DNA of 64,000 nucleotides from JALZKA01 sp963786495 (lineage in GTDB: Bacteria; Actinomycetota; Thermoleophilia; Solirubrobacterales; 70-9), in assembly GCA_963786495.1 (NCBI GenBank), contig CAWAZL010000002.1:868001-932000 (forward strand), in the 5' to 3' direction. The stretch's first letter is position 1, and every line of letters begins with the position of its first letter. This document shows, piece by piece, positions 37,889-46,208 of this stretch. The position numbers and the translations under genes are program-made. Under the pieces are notes generated by a model, which saw only the letters and a program-made list of their open reading frames with translations, did not search any database and had not been told where the DNA came from.

Positions 37889-40860
37889 TCAGGCGCCGGG
37901 CAAGGTCCGCTCGAGGTCACGAAGCTCTGAGTCGAGATACCGCTGACCGGTGCGCCGCGAGACCTCGAGCGCTTCCGCGATCGCATCGCGCGCATCGTCG
38001 TGGCGGCCGGCGGCGAGGCAGATCCGGGCGAGGAGCGTCAGGGCGTACGGCTGGAAGAGGCTCCAGCCGCTTTCGGCGTATGCGCCGAGGCCTTCGCGAA
38101 TCCAGTTGACCGCTTCGTCCGTCGCGCCCTCTTCGCCCTGCAGCCAGCCGCGGAGAATCGTTCCCATCGGATGGACGAACCCGAGCTTTTGATCGTCTGC
38201 CAGTGACGCCATCCGCTCAGCGCGTTCCCGCGCGGTCGCCCGATCGCCGTTCTCGATGGCGATCCAGGCCGCGAAGTTGAGGGCATAGGCGAGGCTGAAC
38301 GGATGCTCGAGCTCGTCCGCGTAGCGGATCGCCTCGCGAGCGTGTTCGTCCGCAATTTCGGACTCACCCAGGTAGTGAAGAGTCAGGGCAAGCCTCGACA
38401 GGCAGATGATCCTGGGGTCTTGCGAGTACAACGCCAGGTGCATGTGCGCGTCCGCAGGGTCGTACTCGGCAAGCGCGCTCTCGAGTTGCTCGCGCGAGCG
38501 CTCGAACTCCCCGAGCCAGAAGGAGGTGACGCCCAGGACGTAGTTGCCTTCCACCCTGACCGTCGCATCGTCGCCGTCTACTCCGGCTTCGAGCAGCTGC
38601 GTGCCCAGGTCGCGAGCGCGCTCCAACTCCGAACGGGCAAGGCTCACGAGCGCGAGGCCGCGCAATATCGGAGGAGCGGGAGGAGTGCCGAGCCGCTCGC
38701 AGAGCTCCTCGGCGCGCAGATAGCCCTCGTCCACCTTGCGCGCGCCGTAACCCTCGATACTCACGAGCGGCGCGCCGAGCGCCGTCCTGAGCGCGAGCTC
38801 GCGGCGATCGCGCTCGGGTGAATCGGGCTCGTCTTCGAGGAGGGCCAGAGCCTTCTCGAACAGAGTGATCGCCCGCTCGTTCGAGTAGACGCGGCGCGCC
38901 GCCTCGGCCGCCCGCGCGTAGAAGGCCGCGGCGCGGTCGATCCAGCCGGCCTCCTCATAGTGGACGGCGAGCTCCGCCGCGACCGTTTCGAGGCTCCTCG
39001 CATGGCTTTCGATCGACTGGGCGACGCGCCTATGGAGCATCCGGCGCCGAGCCTCGCTCGCACGCTCGTACGCAGCCTCTCGCAGCTTGTCATGCGAGAA
39101 GTCGTAGGCGGCGCCGGGAAGCTCGCGGATGATGCGACGCTCGCGCAGCTCGTCGAGCGCATCGACCACGCTCTCCTCGGGGCTGGAGCTGGCGCCGGCG
39201 AGGACGTCGAAGCCAAAGGCCCTGCCGACGGTCGCGGCGAGGCTCGCGAGCTCCTGTCCCCCGGCAGAAAGCTGCGTCAGGCGCGTTTCGATCACGGACT
39301 GGACCCGCGACGGCATGTGGCCGGGTTCGTCGGCGAGGCCAGCCCGTGTCCACTCGACCACGAACAGGGGATTGCCCTCGGTCTCGCGGAAGATCGTCTC
39401 GCTTCCCTCCTGGCCGATGTCGCGGCCGGCAACGCTTCCGGCGAGTGTTGCGGTCTCCTCCGGCCCGAGCGGCTCGAGTTCGATCTGGGTCGCTTGGTCG
39501 GCCGCGAGGCTGTCGCGGATCAGCTTCTGTGCCGAGTGCTCCGAGTCGAGCTCCTCGGAGCGCGCCGTGGCAGACGACGAGGATCGGCGCCGATGGGTTC
39601 GAGCGCAGGAGATAGCGGAGCCAGTCGATGGTCTCCTCATCGCACCACTGCATGTCATCGATGACCAGGAGGAGCGGGGACTCGCCCGCGAGGACCGCCC
39701 TGGAGATGCCCTCGAGCAGGCGGGTGCGATGGGCTTCGTCTGCGAGCGGGAGCGGTGGGGGCAGATCGGGGCGATCCTCTCGAAGCTCCGGCAGAGAGGC
39801 GCGAGAGGTCCACAAGCCAGGGGTCGCCCAGCGATCTTGCCCCGGCCGCAATGTCGTCGGAGCGAAGGAACTCCGCGACGGGCGCATAGGCGAGGCCCGC
39901 GGCGGCGTAGCACTTGCTCGTTGCCGTCGTGAACCCTTGGCGCGCCACCCAGCCTTGAAGCTCAGCGGCCAGCCTTGACTTGCCGATTCCAGCCTCACCC
40001 GTGATCCCTACGAGGATTGCCTCGCCCCTCGATGCCCGGCGCCAGGCCTCTCTGAGCGTGGCCCACTCGTCTTCGCGGCCGACGAATGGGCCCGAGTCCC
40101 CGGCGCCTTCTGAGTCATAGTCCGGCTCGAGCAGCCGCTCGTATGCGGTTCGGGTCTCAGGGCTTGGCTCAACGCCGGTCTCTCGCGCGAGCGAGGTCGC
40201 GAAGCGGTGATATACGGCGAGGGCCGCGGCGCGATCGCCGCTCAGTGCCAGGAGGCGCATCAGCCGCAGGACCGACTCCTCGTTCAACGGGTCGCTCTCG
40301 TGGATCTGTTTGGCGAGCGGAAGCGCGCCGCGGTAGTCCCGCTCGCGTTCGAACGCTTCGGCGAGCCGCTCTAGAACACCCAGGAACCGCTCGCGCAGAC
40401 GCTCGCGCATCGGGACGATCCAGTCGTCGAAGCACTCGGGGAAGAGATCGCCGGCGTATATCTCCACGGCGCGCCGGAGAGACTCTGAGTCAGCCGCCGA
40501 GGAAAGTCCCTCGAACTCGGCGACGTCGAGGTGCGACGGCGCGTCGGCGCGCCAAGCGACGTTGTTCTTGTCGACCTTCAAGAATGCGTCCGCGTCAGGC
40601 AGAGCCGAACGCAGGCGATGGAGCGCCTGCCGCATGTTCGTCCGGGCCTGGGACTCGCCGGACTCGGGCCAGAAGAGATGCGCAAGACGTTCCCGTGGAA
40701 GGTCCTCCCCTTGGTGAAGGATGAGATGCGCCAGAAGCGACTGGACGCGCATCGAGTCGACGGGCACCGCTTGGTCCGTTGCAAGGACGGAAAAGCCGCC
40801 GAGGAGCCTCACCCTAAGCGCTGGCGCATTTCGTCCGTTCGTAGCACTCCCCATATCCAT
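37889..40860 (-). CDS. Large SARP-type regulator 2: BTAD, AAA ATPase, TPR (frameshifted)
   Basis: It starts at 40860 (MDMGSATNGRNAPALRVRLL). A winged helix (FSVLATDQAVPVDSMRVQSL) and BTAD (HLDVAEFEGLSSAADSESLR, RLMRLLALSGDRAAALAVYH) lead to Walker A GEAGIGKSRLAAEL (residues 288-301), Walker B SPLLLVIDDMQWCDEETIDW and a sensor region (RETEGNPLFVVEWTRAGL). TPR helices follow to the end (RRTGQRYLDSELRDLERTLP). Frameshifts near 39800 and 39570 split the AAA domain. It is divergent from the secreted-protein gene at 40924 and lies directly upstream of the FAD oxidoreductase gene. Domain order is the same as regulator 1, with clearly different sequence. Confidence 0.88.
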
Positions 40861-40884
40861 GCTCCATTCTCCCACCAAAGCCCG

Positions 40885-40900
40885 GGAACGTTCTGGGAAC
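40885..40900 (+). promoter_or_regulatory. Direct repeat site D: GGAAC-GTTCTG-GGAAC
   Basis: An exact repeat with an 11-bp period, 23 bases before the gene at 40924, in that gene's orientation. A good -10 (TACGAT, 40911-40916) starts ten bases after the second half-site and ends seven bases before the ATG, so the message may be leaderless. The site also lies 24 bases upstream of BTAD regulator 2 on the other strand. Confidence 0.65.
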
Positions 40901-40923
40901 GATCCGTTCTTACGATCGGGGCC

Positions 40924-41376
40924 ATGGGATTTCTGGGAAGGCTTTTCCTCGGCACCGGCGAGCTGCCGGCCGAGGAGTGCGATGCGCTCCGGGCCGAGGG
41001 GCTCGTCCTCTTGGAGGAGGGGGTCTCGGGCTCCATTCGCTACGACCACTTCAAGGCGCCCGGCAAGCGGTTCAACGGGAAGGTGACTCCCCAGCGGATG
41101 GGTTTCGGGATCAGCGAGAAGCGGGTCGTCGTGTACTGCCGTTCAGGGCGAGCCGAGCTGATCGACTCGCCGTTTGACTCGCCGGGCTTCGATGCGGTCT
41201 CGGTCTCCCTCAAGAGCAGCGACGAGCTCCAGATCCGGATCGACTACGACGAGATGAGCGATGCGGAAGCCGCGGGCGTCTCAGGTGTCATCGCAATCAA
41301 CCTCAAGACAAGTAACGCCGGGATCGCATGCGAAGCGGCTGCGCTCGCGGCTTACCGGCAAAGAAAGGGTCGAACC
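40924..41376 (+). CDS. Unrecognised protein, read in frame into the next gene
   Basis: About 151 residues beginning MGFLGRLFLGTGELPAEECD. No signal peptide is seen; the body (SGSIRYDHFKAPGKRFNGKV, then FGISEKRVVVYCRSGRAELI) looks like a small beta-rich cytoplasmic domain of unknown function. There is no stop before the next gene's ATG, so as given it makes a fusion. In the neighbouring frame a TGA overlaps that ATG (ATGA), which is how coupled genes usually end. A one-base error near 41330-41370 may therefore hide the true stop. Confidence 0.6.
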
Positions 41377-42312
41377 ATGAGAGAACAAACGTCAACTCGG
41401 GTCGTGCGGATAGGCCTTCGGCTTCTCGCGCTGGGGGCGACAACCATCGTCGTCGTCGCGCCTGCCCAGGCGGGTTCGCCCACGGGAACACCGGTCGAGA
41501 CCGGCAACACCGAGACAATGGGCACCACGAACGGGCTGGTCTATCGCACAGCTCACTCATCGGTGGTCGGCATACCGGGGCAATCGCTGGGAGTGGCGGC
41601 CGAGTGCAGTCCCGACGGCGAGCGCCAGACGATCGGAGGCGGAGCGGTCATCCCGGGCGGCGGCTACGGGGAGCCGCTGGTGGACTCGGGGCCGATCAAG
41701 GGCTTTTCTCAAGGCCGCACCTGGGTGGGGTCCTTCTTCAACCACAGCGGAAGCAACGTCAGCGTCTATGCGTACGTGATCTGCGCCAAGCTCGAGGAGC
41801 GAAAGCTGGTTACGGAGACGGTCAGGGACGCGCCCGCTGAGATTGATCAAGCGCTGAAGGCAAAGTGTCCCGGGAGCTTGAAGGTGAGCTCCGGCGGGGT
41901 CAGCTTCGACGACGCCGACGGCCAATGGCGCATCTCCAAGCCATTCGACGGTGGGGACGCCGACTCGAAGCCCGACGACGGTTGGCGCGTCGAGGCCCAA
42001 TCGCCTGACGTCACCGACATCAGCGCGTACGCGATTTGTGTCTCGGGGGTCCGCCTTGCCTACCGCACGACGACCTATGACGGCATGTCCGGCACGAGCT
42101 ATGAAGCGCAGTCATTCTGCGGCGAGGGAGAGGCGGCGGTCGGCGGTGGCGGGAGCACCAGCGACACCAGCGCCTCCTCGTACGCCGACGGCAACTTTCC
42201 CGGGGACTTCACCGGCGAGCCCAATGTGCCGGAGGACTATTGGGGATTCCGCGCCGACGTCGGCCCAGGCGGTCCCTTCACGTACACCAGCATCGCGATC
42301 TGTAAACGCTGA
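41377..42312 (+). CDS. Secreted protein of unknown function
   Basis: From ATG 41377 the product is 311 residues, with a signal peptide (MREQTSTRVVRIGLRLLALG to VVVAPAQA) and a mature part of mostly beta-strand character: LVYRTAHSSVVGIPGQSLGV, VGSFFNHSGSNVSVYAYVIC, DISAYAICVSGVRLAYRTTT and YTSIAICKR. Cysteines recur in A-x-C contexts (about six), suggesting disulfides. Repeated V-Y-A-Y-x-I-C/I-S-A-Y-A-I-C strands hint at an internal duplication. I recognise no catalytic motif. It is a likely target of site D through the upstream gene. Confidence 0.75.
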   Translation: MREQTSTRVVRIGLRLLALGATTIVVVAPAQAGSPTGTPVETGNTETMGTTNGLVYRTAHSSVVGIPGQSLGVAAECSPDGERQTIGGGAVIPGGGYGEPLVDSGPIKGFSQGRTWVGSFFNHSGSNVSVYAYVICAKLEERKLVTETVRDAPAEIDQALKAKCPGSLKVSSGGVSFDDADGQWRISKPFDGGDADSKPDDGWRVEAQSPDVTDISAYAICVSGVRLAYRTTTYDGMSGTSYEAQSFCGEGEAAVGGGGSTSDTSASSYADGNFPGDFTGEPNVPEDYWGFRADVGPGGPFTYTSIAICKR

Positions 42313-42432
42313 GCCGCAAGGGGGCACATTCCCGCGCGCATTGGATGGTTCCTTTCGGTTGGGTTTGAGCGTTTCAAGCACGATTCCGGGCGGCCGTCAC
42401 ACGGACCGTCAAACATTTTCGGCATGCGCGAA

Positions 42433-42438
42433 TACGAT
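42433..42438 (+). promoter_or_regulatory. Possible -10 hexamer TACGAT before metF
   Basis: TACGAT ends six bases before the ATG at 42445, nearly the same layout as at 40911. If it is a real -10, the metF message would start at or beside its ATG. No good Shine-Dalgarno sequence precedes either possible start (42424 or 42445), which fits leaderless translation. No convincing -35 is seen. Confidence 0.35.
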
Positions 42439-42444
42439 TCGCTC

Positions 42445-43353
42445 ATGCGGATCACCGAAGCACTTGCGGGGCCAGAGCCCGTCTTCTCGTTCGAGTTCTT
42501 CCCGCCGAAGACGCCCGAGGGGCTCGAGCAGCTCTTCGGAGCGGTCGAGACTCTGCGCCCGCTCGAACCCGACTACGTCTCGGTGACTTACGGAGCGGGC
42601 GGTGCCACGCGCGACGGCACGGTCGAGATCTCGAAGAAGATCAAGGGCGAGCACGAGATCGAGGCCATGGCTCACCTGAGCTGCGTCGGCGAGACCCGCG
42701 AGGGCCTTGCCCAGATCCTGGACCGGTTTGCCGAGGCAGGGGTCGAGAACGTTTTGGCGCTCCGGGGCGACCCTCCGCGCGGCGAGAGCGCCTTCGCCGC
42801 CACCGAGGGCGGGCTCGCGAGCGCCGCTGAGCTGACCGAGTTCATCACCTCCAATTGGGACTTCACCGTCGGCGGCGCCTGCTTCCCCGAGGTGCACCCC
42901 GAGGCCGCGAGCCTTGAGGACGACCTCGCCTATCTGAAGACCAAGGTCGATGCCGGCGCCAGCTTCCTGATCACCCAGCTGTTCTTCGACAACGACGTCT
43001 ACTGGAGCTTCGTCCGGTCGGCGCGCGAGCGGGGCATCGATGTGCCGATCATCCCCGGCGTCATCCCGATCGCGAGCTACGCGCAGGTCGCCCGCATCTG
43101 CTCGCTCTGCGACGCGGGGATCCCCGAGGAGCTCGACTCGGCCATGCGGGCGATGGGCGGCGACGCGGAGGCCGAGGCGCTTCTGGGCGTTGCCTACGCG
43201 TCTCGCCAGTGCGAGGAGCTCCTCGCCGGTGGCGCGCCCGGCATTCACTTCTATGCGCTCAATCGCGCCCCTGGGACCCGCGCCGTTCTGAGCGCGCTGC
43301 GCGCGTCGCGACCGTGGGAGCGCCTGCGCGAGCGGGTCGGCGACAGCGCGTGA
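42445..43353 (+). CDS. metF: Methylenetetrahydrofolate reductase
   Basis: This is an intact protein of about 302 residues from MRITEALAGPEPVFSFEFFP; an ATG at 42424 would add seven. Family blocks are FSFEFFPPKT, YVSVTYGAGGATRDGTVEIS, AMAHLSCVGETREGLAQILD, VENVLALRGDPPRG, GGACFPEVHPEA, AGASFLITQLFFDNDVYWSF and FYALNRAP. It is an FAD enzyme that reduces 5,10-methylene-THF to 5-methyl-THF for methionine synthesis. The stop overlaps the GTG of the hydrolase gene. Confidence 0.96.
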   Translation: MRITEALAGPEPVFSFEFFPPKTPEGLEQLFGAVETLRPLEPDYVSVTYGAGGATRDGTVEISKKIKGEHEIEAMAHLSCVGETREGLAQILDRFAEAGVENVLALRGDPPRGESAFAATEGGLASAAELTEFITSNWDFTVGGACFPEVHPEAASLEDDLAYLKTKVDAGASFLITQLFFDNDVYWSFVRSARERGIDVPIIPGVIPIASYAQVARICSLCDAGIPEELDSAMRAMGGDAEAEALLGVAYASRQCEELLAGGAPGIHFYALNRAPGTRAVLSALRASRPWERLRERVGDSA

Positions 43354-44192
43354 GGGGAGCCGACGGCACCTTCGAGTGGAAGGGCTACAACCTCGCCTAC
43401 TCGGACTTCGGCTCGGGCGACCGCGTGCTCGTCCTGATGCACGGCCTGCTCATGAACCGGCACATGTTCGACCGCATGGCGCCCGAGATCGCGTCGCGCG
43501 GCTACCGCGTAATCACCATCGACACGCTTGGCCACGGTGACTCCGACCGCCCCGAGGACATGCGCCTCTACAACATGCCCGCCTTTGGCGACCAGATCGC
43601 CGCGCTCATCGACCACTTGGAGCTGGACCGGCCCGTTGTGGGCGGCACCTCCCTGGGCGCGAACGCGGCGCTTGAGTTCGGCCATGCCCACGCGGGCAAG
43701 GCTCGGGGACTCCTGGTCGAGATGCCGGTTCTCGACAACGCGCTCCTGGGCGCAACGCTCGCCTTCACACCTGTGCTCCTGGCTCTCCGCCTCGGCCAGC
43801 CCATCCTCAAGCCCCTATCGATGCTGCTGAGCCAGGTGCCCCGGACGAGCCTGCTCGTCGATGTCGGGCTCGACTGGCTCCGGCAGGACCCGGGCCCGTC
43901 GCGTGCCGTGTTGGAAGGAATCCTCTTCCACCGCACGGCTCCGCCGCACGACGAGCGCGTGCGCATCGCGGAGCCCGCCCTGGTGATCGGCCATCCCTCC
44001 GACCCCCTCCATCCTTTCTCCGACGCGGGCATGCTGGTCGAAGAGATGGAGAACGCCCGGCTCGTGGACGCCAACTCGATCCTGGAGTGGCGCCTCACCC
44101 CGGGACGCCTGGACGACATCCTCGAGGAGTTCCTCCGCGAGGCGTACGAGCCGGAAATCACGCCGTCGCCCAAGAACCGCTCGCTAGCCTGA
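43350..44192 (+). CDS. Alpha/beta hydrolase
   Basis: The 280-residue protein starts at GTG 43350, overlapping the metF stop (GTGA). It has the fold's blocks: VLVLMHGLLMNRHMFDRMAP (oxyanion HG), IDTLGHGDSDRPED, and the nucleophile elbow VVGGTSLGANAALEFG (G-T-S-L-G). The candidate acid is Asp in VIGHPSDPLHPFSDAG. The catalytic His is less clear, and the usual C-terminal G-H motif is replaced by SILEWRLTPGRLDDILEEFL, so activity is not certain. It is translationally coupled to metF, but there is no obvious link to folate chemistry. Confidence 0.85.
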   Translation: MRGADGTFEWKGYNLAYSDFGSGDRVLVLMHGLLMNRHMFDRMAPEIASRGYRVITIDTLGHGDSDRPEDMRLYNMPAFGDQIAALIDHLELDRPVVGGTSLGANAALEFGHAHAGKARGLLVEMPVLDNALLGATLAFTPVLLALRLGQPILKPLSMLLSQVPRTSLLVDVGLDWLRQDPGPSRAVLEGILFHRTAPPHDERVRIAEPALVIGHPSDPLHPFSDAGMLVEEMENARLVDANSILEWRLTPGRLDDILEEFLREAYEPEITPSPKNRSLA

Positions 44193-44202
44193 TTCCTCCC
44201 TT

Positions 44203-44988
44203 ATGAGCGGTCGAAAGGAAGAGCGAGAGCGCCTGCGCGAGGAACGCCTGGCTGCCCAGAAGGCGGCGCAGAGCTCCGACAAGATTCGCGTGTACCTGGG
44301 TTACGCGGTGGCGGGCTTGATCGTGGCCGCGATGCTCGCGGGTCTCTTCGTCGTCATCACCGGCGGAGACGACGCCCGCGAGCAGACCTCAGCGGACTTC
44401 CCCGAGCTCGCATACATCCAGCCTGAGATCGGCGTCGTACCCGATGGGATCAAGCTCGACGACCGCCCCGGCACCGAGCCGCCCCCGGTCGAGAACGCCA
44501 TCCTCGAAGAGGCGGCCCAGGCGGCGAGCTGCGAGCTTCAGCTCGACCTGGACGACGAGGGGAACACCCACATCGAAGACGAGGACGCGGCGGACATCAA
44601 GTACAAGACGAACCCCCCCACCTCCGGCGACCACTACGGCAACGGCAACGAGACCGCTTCCGGAGCGCTCGCCGACGGCGCGTACCTGGAGTTCCCGCCA
44701 ATCGGCCGCTGGGTCCATTCGATGGAGCACGGCCGCGTGATCATCCACTACTCGCCCGACCTGTCCGAAGCCGAGCAGCTTGAGATCAAGGGTGTCTTCG
44801 AGGAGTCCCCGGCGGGCGTGATCATGTTCCCGAACCCGGATCTGGACGGCGATGTCGCGGTGACCTCCTGGACGCAGCTCGCCACGTGCGGCAAATACGA
44901 CGGCGCGCCAACTCTCGACCTCATCCGTGCTTTCCGCGACATCTACCGCGGTCAGGGCCCGGAGGGGAACTTCCCGCTCAGCGTGTAA
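44203..44988 (+). CDS. DUF3105 domain membrane-anchored protein
   Basis: The 261-residue protein starts with a charged cytoplasmic segment (SGRKEERERLREERLAAQKA), one TM helix (LGYAVAGLIVAAMLAGLFVV) and an extracytoplasmic DUF3105 domain with YKTNPPTSGDHYG, IGRWVHSMEHGRVIIHYSPD, FPNPDLDGDVAVTSWTQLAT and FRDIYRGQGPE. The two conserved Cys (AASCELQ and LATCGKY) may pair. The function of DUF3105 is unknown. It has the length expected for the family, and follows the hydrolase by 10 bases in the same direction. Confidence 0.88.
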   Translation: MSGRKEERERLREERLAAQKAAQSSDKIRVYLGYAVAGLIVAAMLAGLFVVITGGDDAREQTSADFPELAYIQPEIGVVPDGIKLDDRPGTEPPPVENAILEEAAQAASCELQLDLDDEGNTHIEDEDAADIKYKTNPPTSGDHYGNGNETASGALADGAYLEFPPIGRWVHSMEHGRVIIHYSPDLSEAEQLEIKGVFEESPAGVIMFPNPDLDGDVAVTSWTQLATCGKYDGAPTLDLIRAFRDIYRGQGPEGNFPLSV

Positions 44989-45106
44989 GCACTCGCCCGT
45001 TTGGGCGCACGCCGCCACGGGCGGTCCCGGACTTGCAGGAATTTCAGGGTTTGTCACCCTTGACCGAAGGTAAACGTGGTGGCCCCCTGGCCCCCGGCAG
45101 GACGTT

Positions 45107-46150
45107 TTGATCAACCGTTTTCGACAAGCAATCGTTCTCGCTGCGCTCGCGGCGCTACTCGGGCCTGCGGGTGCGAGCGCCTCGACCCCTGAGGCGACCG
45201 ACTTCACTCAACCCGTCGGCGGGGTTGACAAAGCCGCGGACCACGAACACGGCCACGGCGTCTACAAGAGCCGCGTGCTCCAGGCTCCTGCCCGCTTCGA
45301 CCTCGCGGGGCTGAGCGGCGAGCTGCGCGAGGCTGAGCTGCGCGGTCGCGCCGAAGGCGGGGAGTGGACGGATTGGACCGAGACGGCGAACGGCGACCCG
45401 GTCTGGTTCGGCGGCATGGACGAGCTCCAGGTTCGTACCCATGACTGGAGGCCGTCGGGAAGCGTCCATTACGTCAGCGTGACCGAGGGATCCGCTCAAG
45501 CGTCGGTTCGCGGGGGCAACGATATGCCGAACGTGGTCTCCCGGCGGCAATGGGGCGCGAACAAGAAGAACGGGGGCTGCAAGCCGCGGCGGGACGCCGA
45601 TTACGGACGGGTGAAGGCCGCGAGCGTTCACCACACGGTTTCAGCGGTCGACTACTCCGAATCTCAGGCGCCGGGCATGGTCCTCGGGATCTGCCGCTTC
45701 CACCGAAACTCGAACGGGTGGGACGACATCGGCTACCAAGCGCTGGTCGATCGCTACGGGAACGTCTACGAGGGGCGAGCCGGCGGGCTGGGTCGCGCGG
45801 TGATCGGGGCTCACGCGCAGGGCGTGAACGCTCAGACGACCGGGGTCGCGGTGCTCGGGACTCATACGTCGACTCCCGTTTCTGAGAAGGCCATGCGAGG
45901 GCTCGTCAAATGGCTGGTCTGGAAGCTGCCGGAACACGGCTTGGACGGCACCGGCAAGGCGCGCATGGTCTCGGCCGGCGGCGAGTCTGCTCGATACCGC
46001 GCGGGTGAGAAGTTCAGGACGCTCCGGATCATCGGTCACCGCGTGACGAACCACACCGCGTGTCCGGGCGGCGCATTGGTCGACCAGCTCCCCCAGCTCC
46101 GCAAGAAGGTGCTCCGGAAGATCGCCGACGCGGGCGGCGGCGTCGGCTAG
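45107..46150 (+). CDS. Secreted N-acetylmuramoyl-L-alanine amidase (PGRP type)
   Basis: The 347-residue product starts at TTG 45107 because the signal peptide (INRFRQAIVLAALAALLGPA to GASA) begins right there with AGGACG upstream. A beta-rich N-terminal domain (ELREAELRGRAEGGEWTDWT) precedes the amidase_2/PGRP domain: VVSRRQWGANKKNGG, ASVHHTVS (zinc His), DIGYQALVDRYGNVYEGR (Tyr) and IGHRVTNHTACPGG (zinc His and Cys eight residues apart). All zinc ligands are present, so it should cleave the amide between muramic acid and the peptide stem. Confidence 0.93.
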   Translation: MINRFRQAIVLAALAALLGPAGASASTPEATDFTQPVGGVDKAADHEHGHGVYKSRVLQAPARFDLAGLSGELREAELRGRAEGGEWTDWTETANGDPVWFGGMDELQVRTHDWRPSGSVHYVSVTEGSAQASVRGGNDMPNVVSRRQWGANKKNGGCKPRRDADYGRVKAASVHHTVSAVDYSESQAPGMVLGICRFHRNSNGWDDIGYQALVDRYGNVYEGRAGGLGRAVIGAHAQGVNAQTTGVAVLGTHTSTPVSEKAMRGLVKWLVWKLPEHGLDGTGKARMVSAGGESARYRAGEKFRTLRIIGHRVTNHTACPGGALVDQLPQLRKKVLRKIADAGGGVG

Positions 46151-46160
46151 CCACGCAAGC

Positions 46161-46190
46161 GTGCCTGGCACCACGCGTGGTGCCAGGCAC
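46161..46190. repeat. 30-bp perfect palindrome of the GGTGCCTGGCAC family
   Basis: Fifteen bases (GTGCCTGGCACCACG) are followed by their exact reverse complement. It lies between the convergent amidase and glycosyltransferase genes, ten bases after the amidase stop, where it can act as a transcription terminator for either side. The following bases (gtagacctgtccccta) belong to the common extended form of this repeat. Confidence 0.85.
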
Positions 46191-46208
46191 CAGGCGTAGA
46201 CCTGTCCC

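Noticed and set aside
44994..45007. CGCCC-GTTT-GGGCG hairpin after the DUF3105 gene as a terminator
   Set aside because: The stem is only 5 bp and no T-run follows; such hairpins are frequent by chance in DNA this GC-rich.
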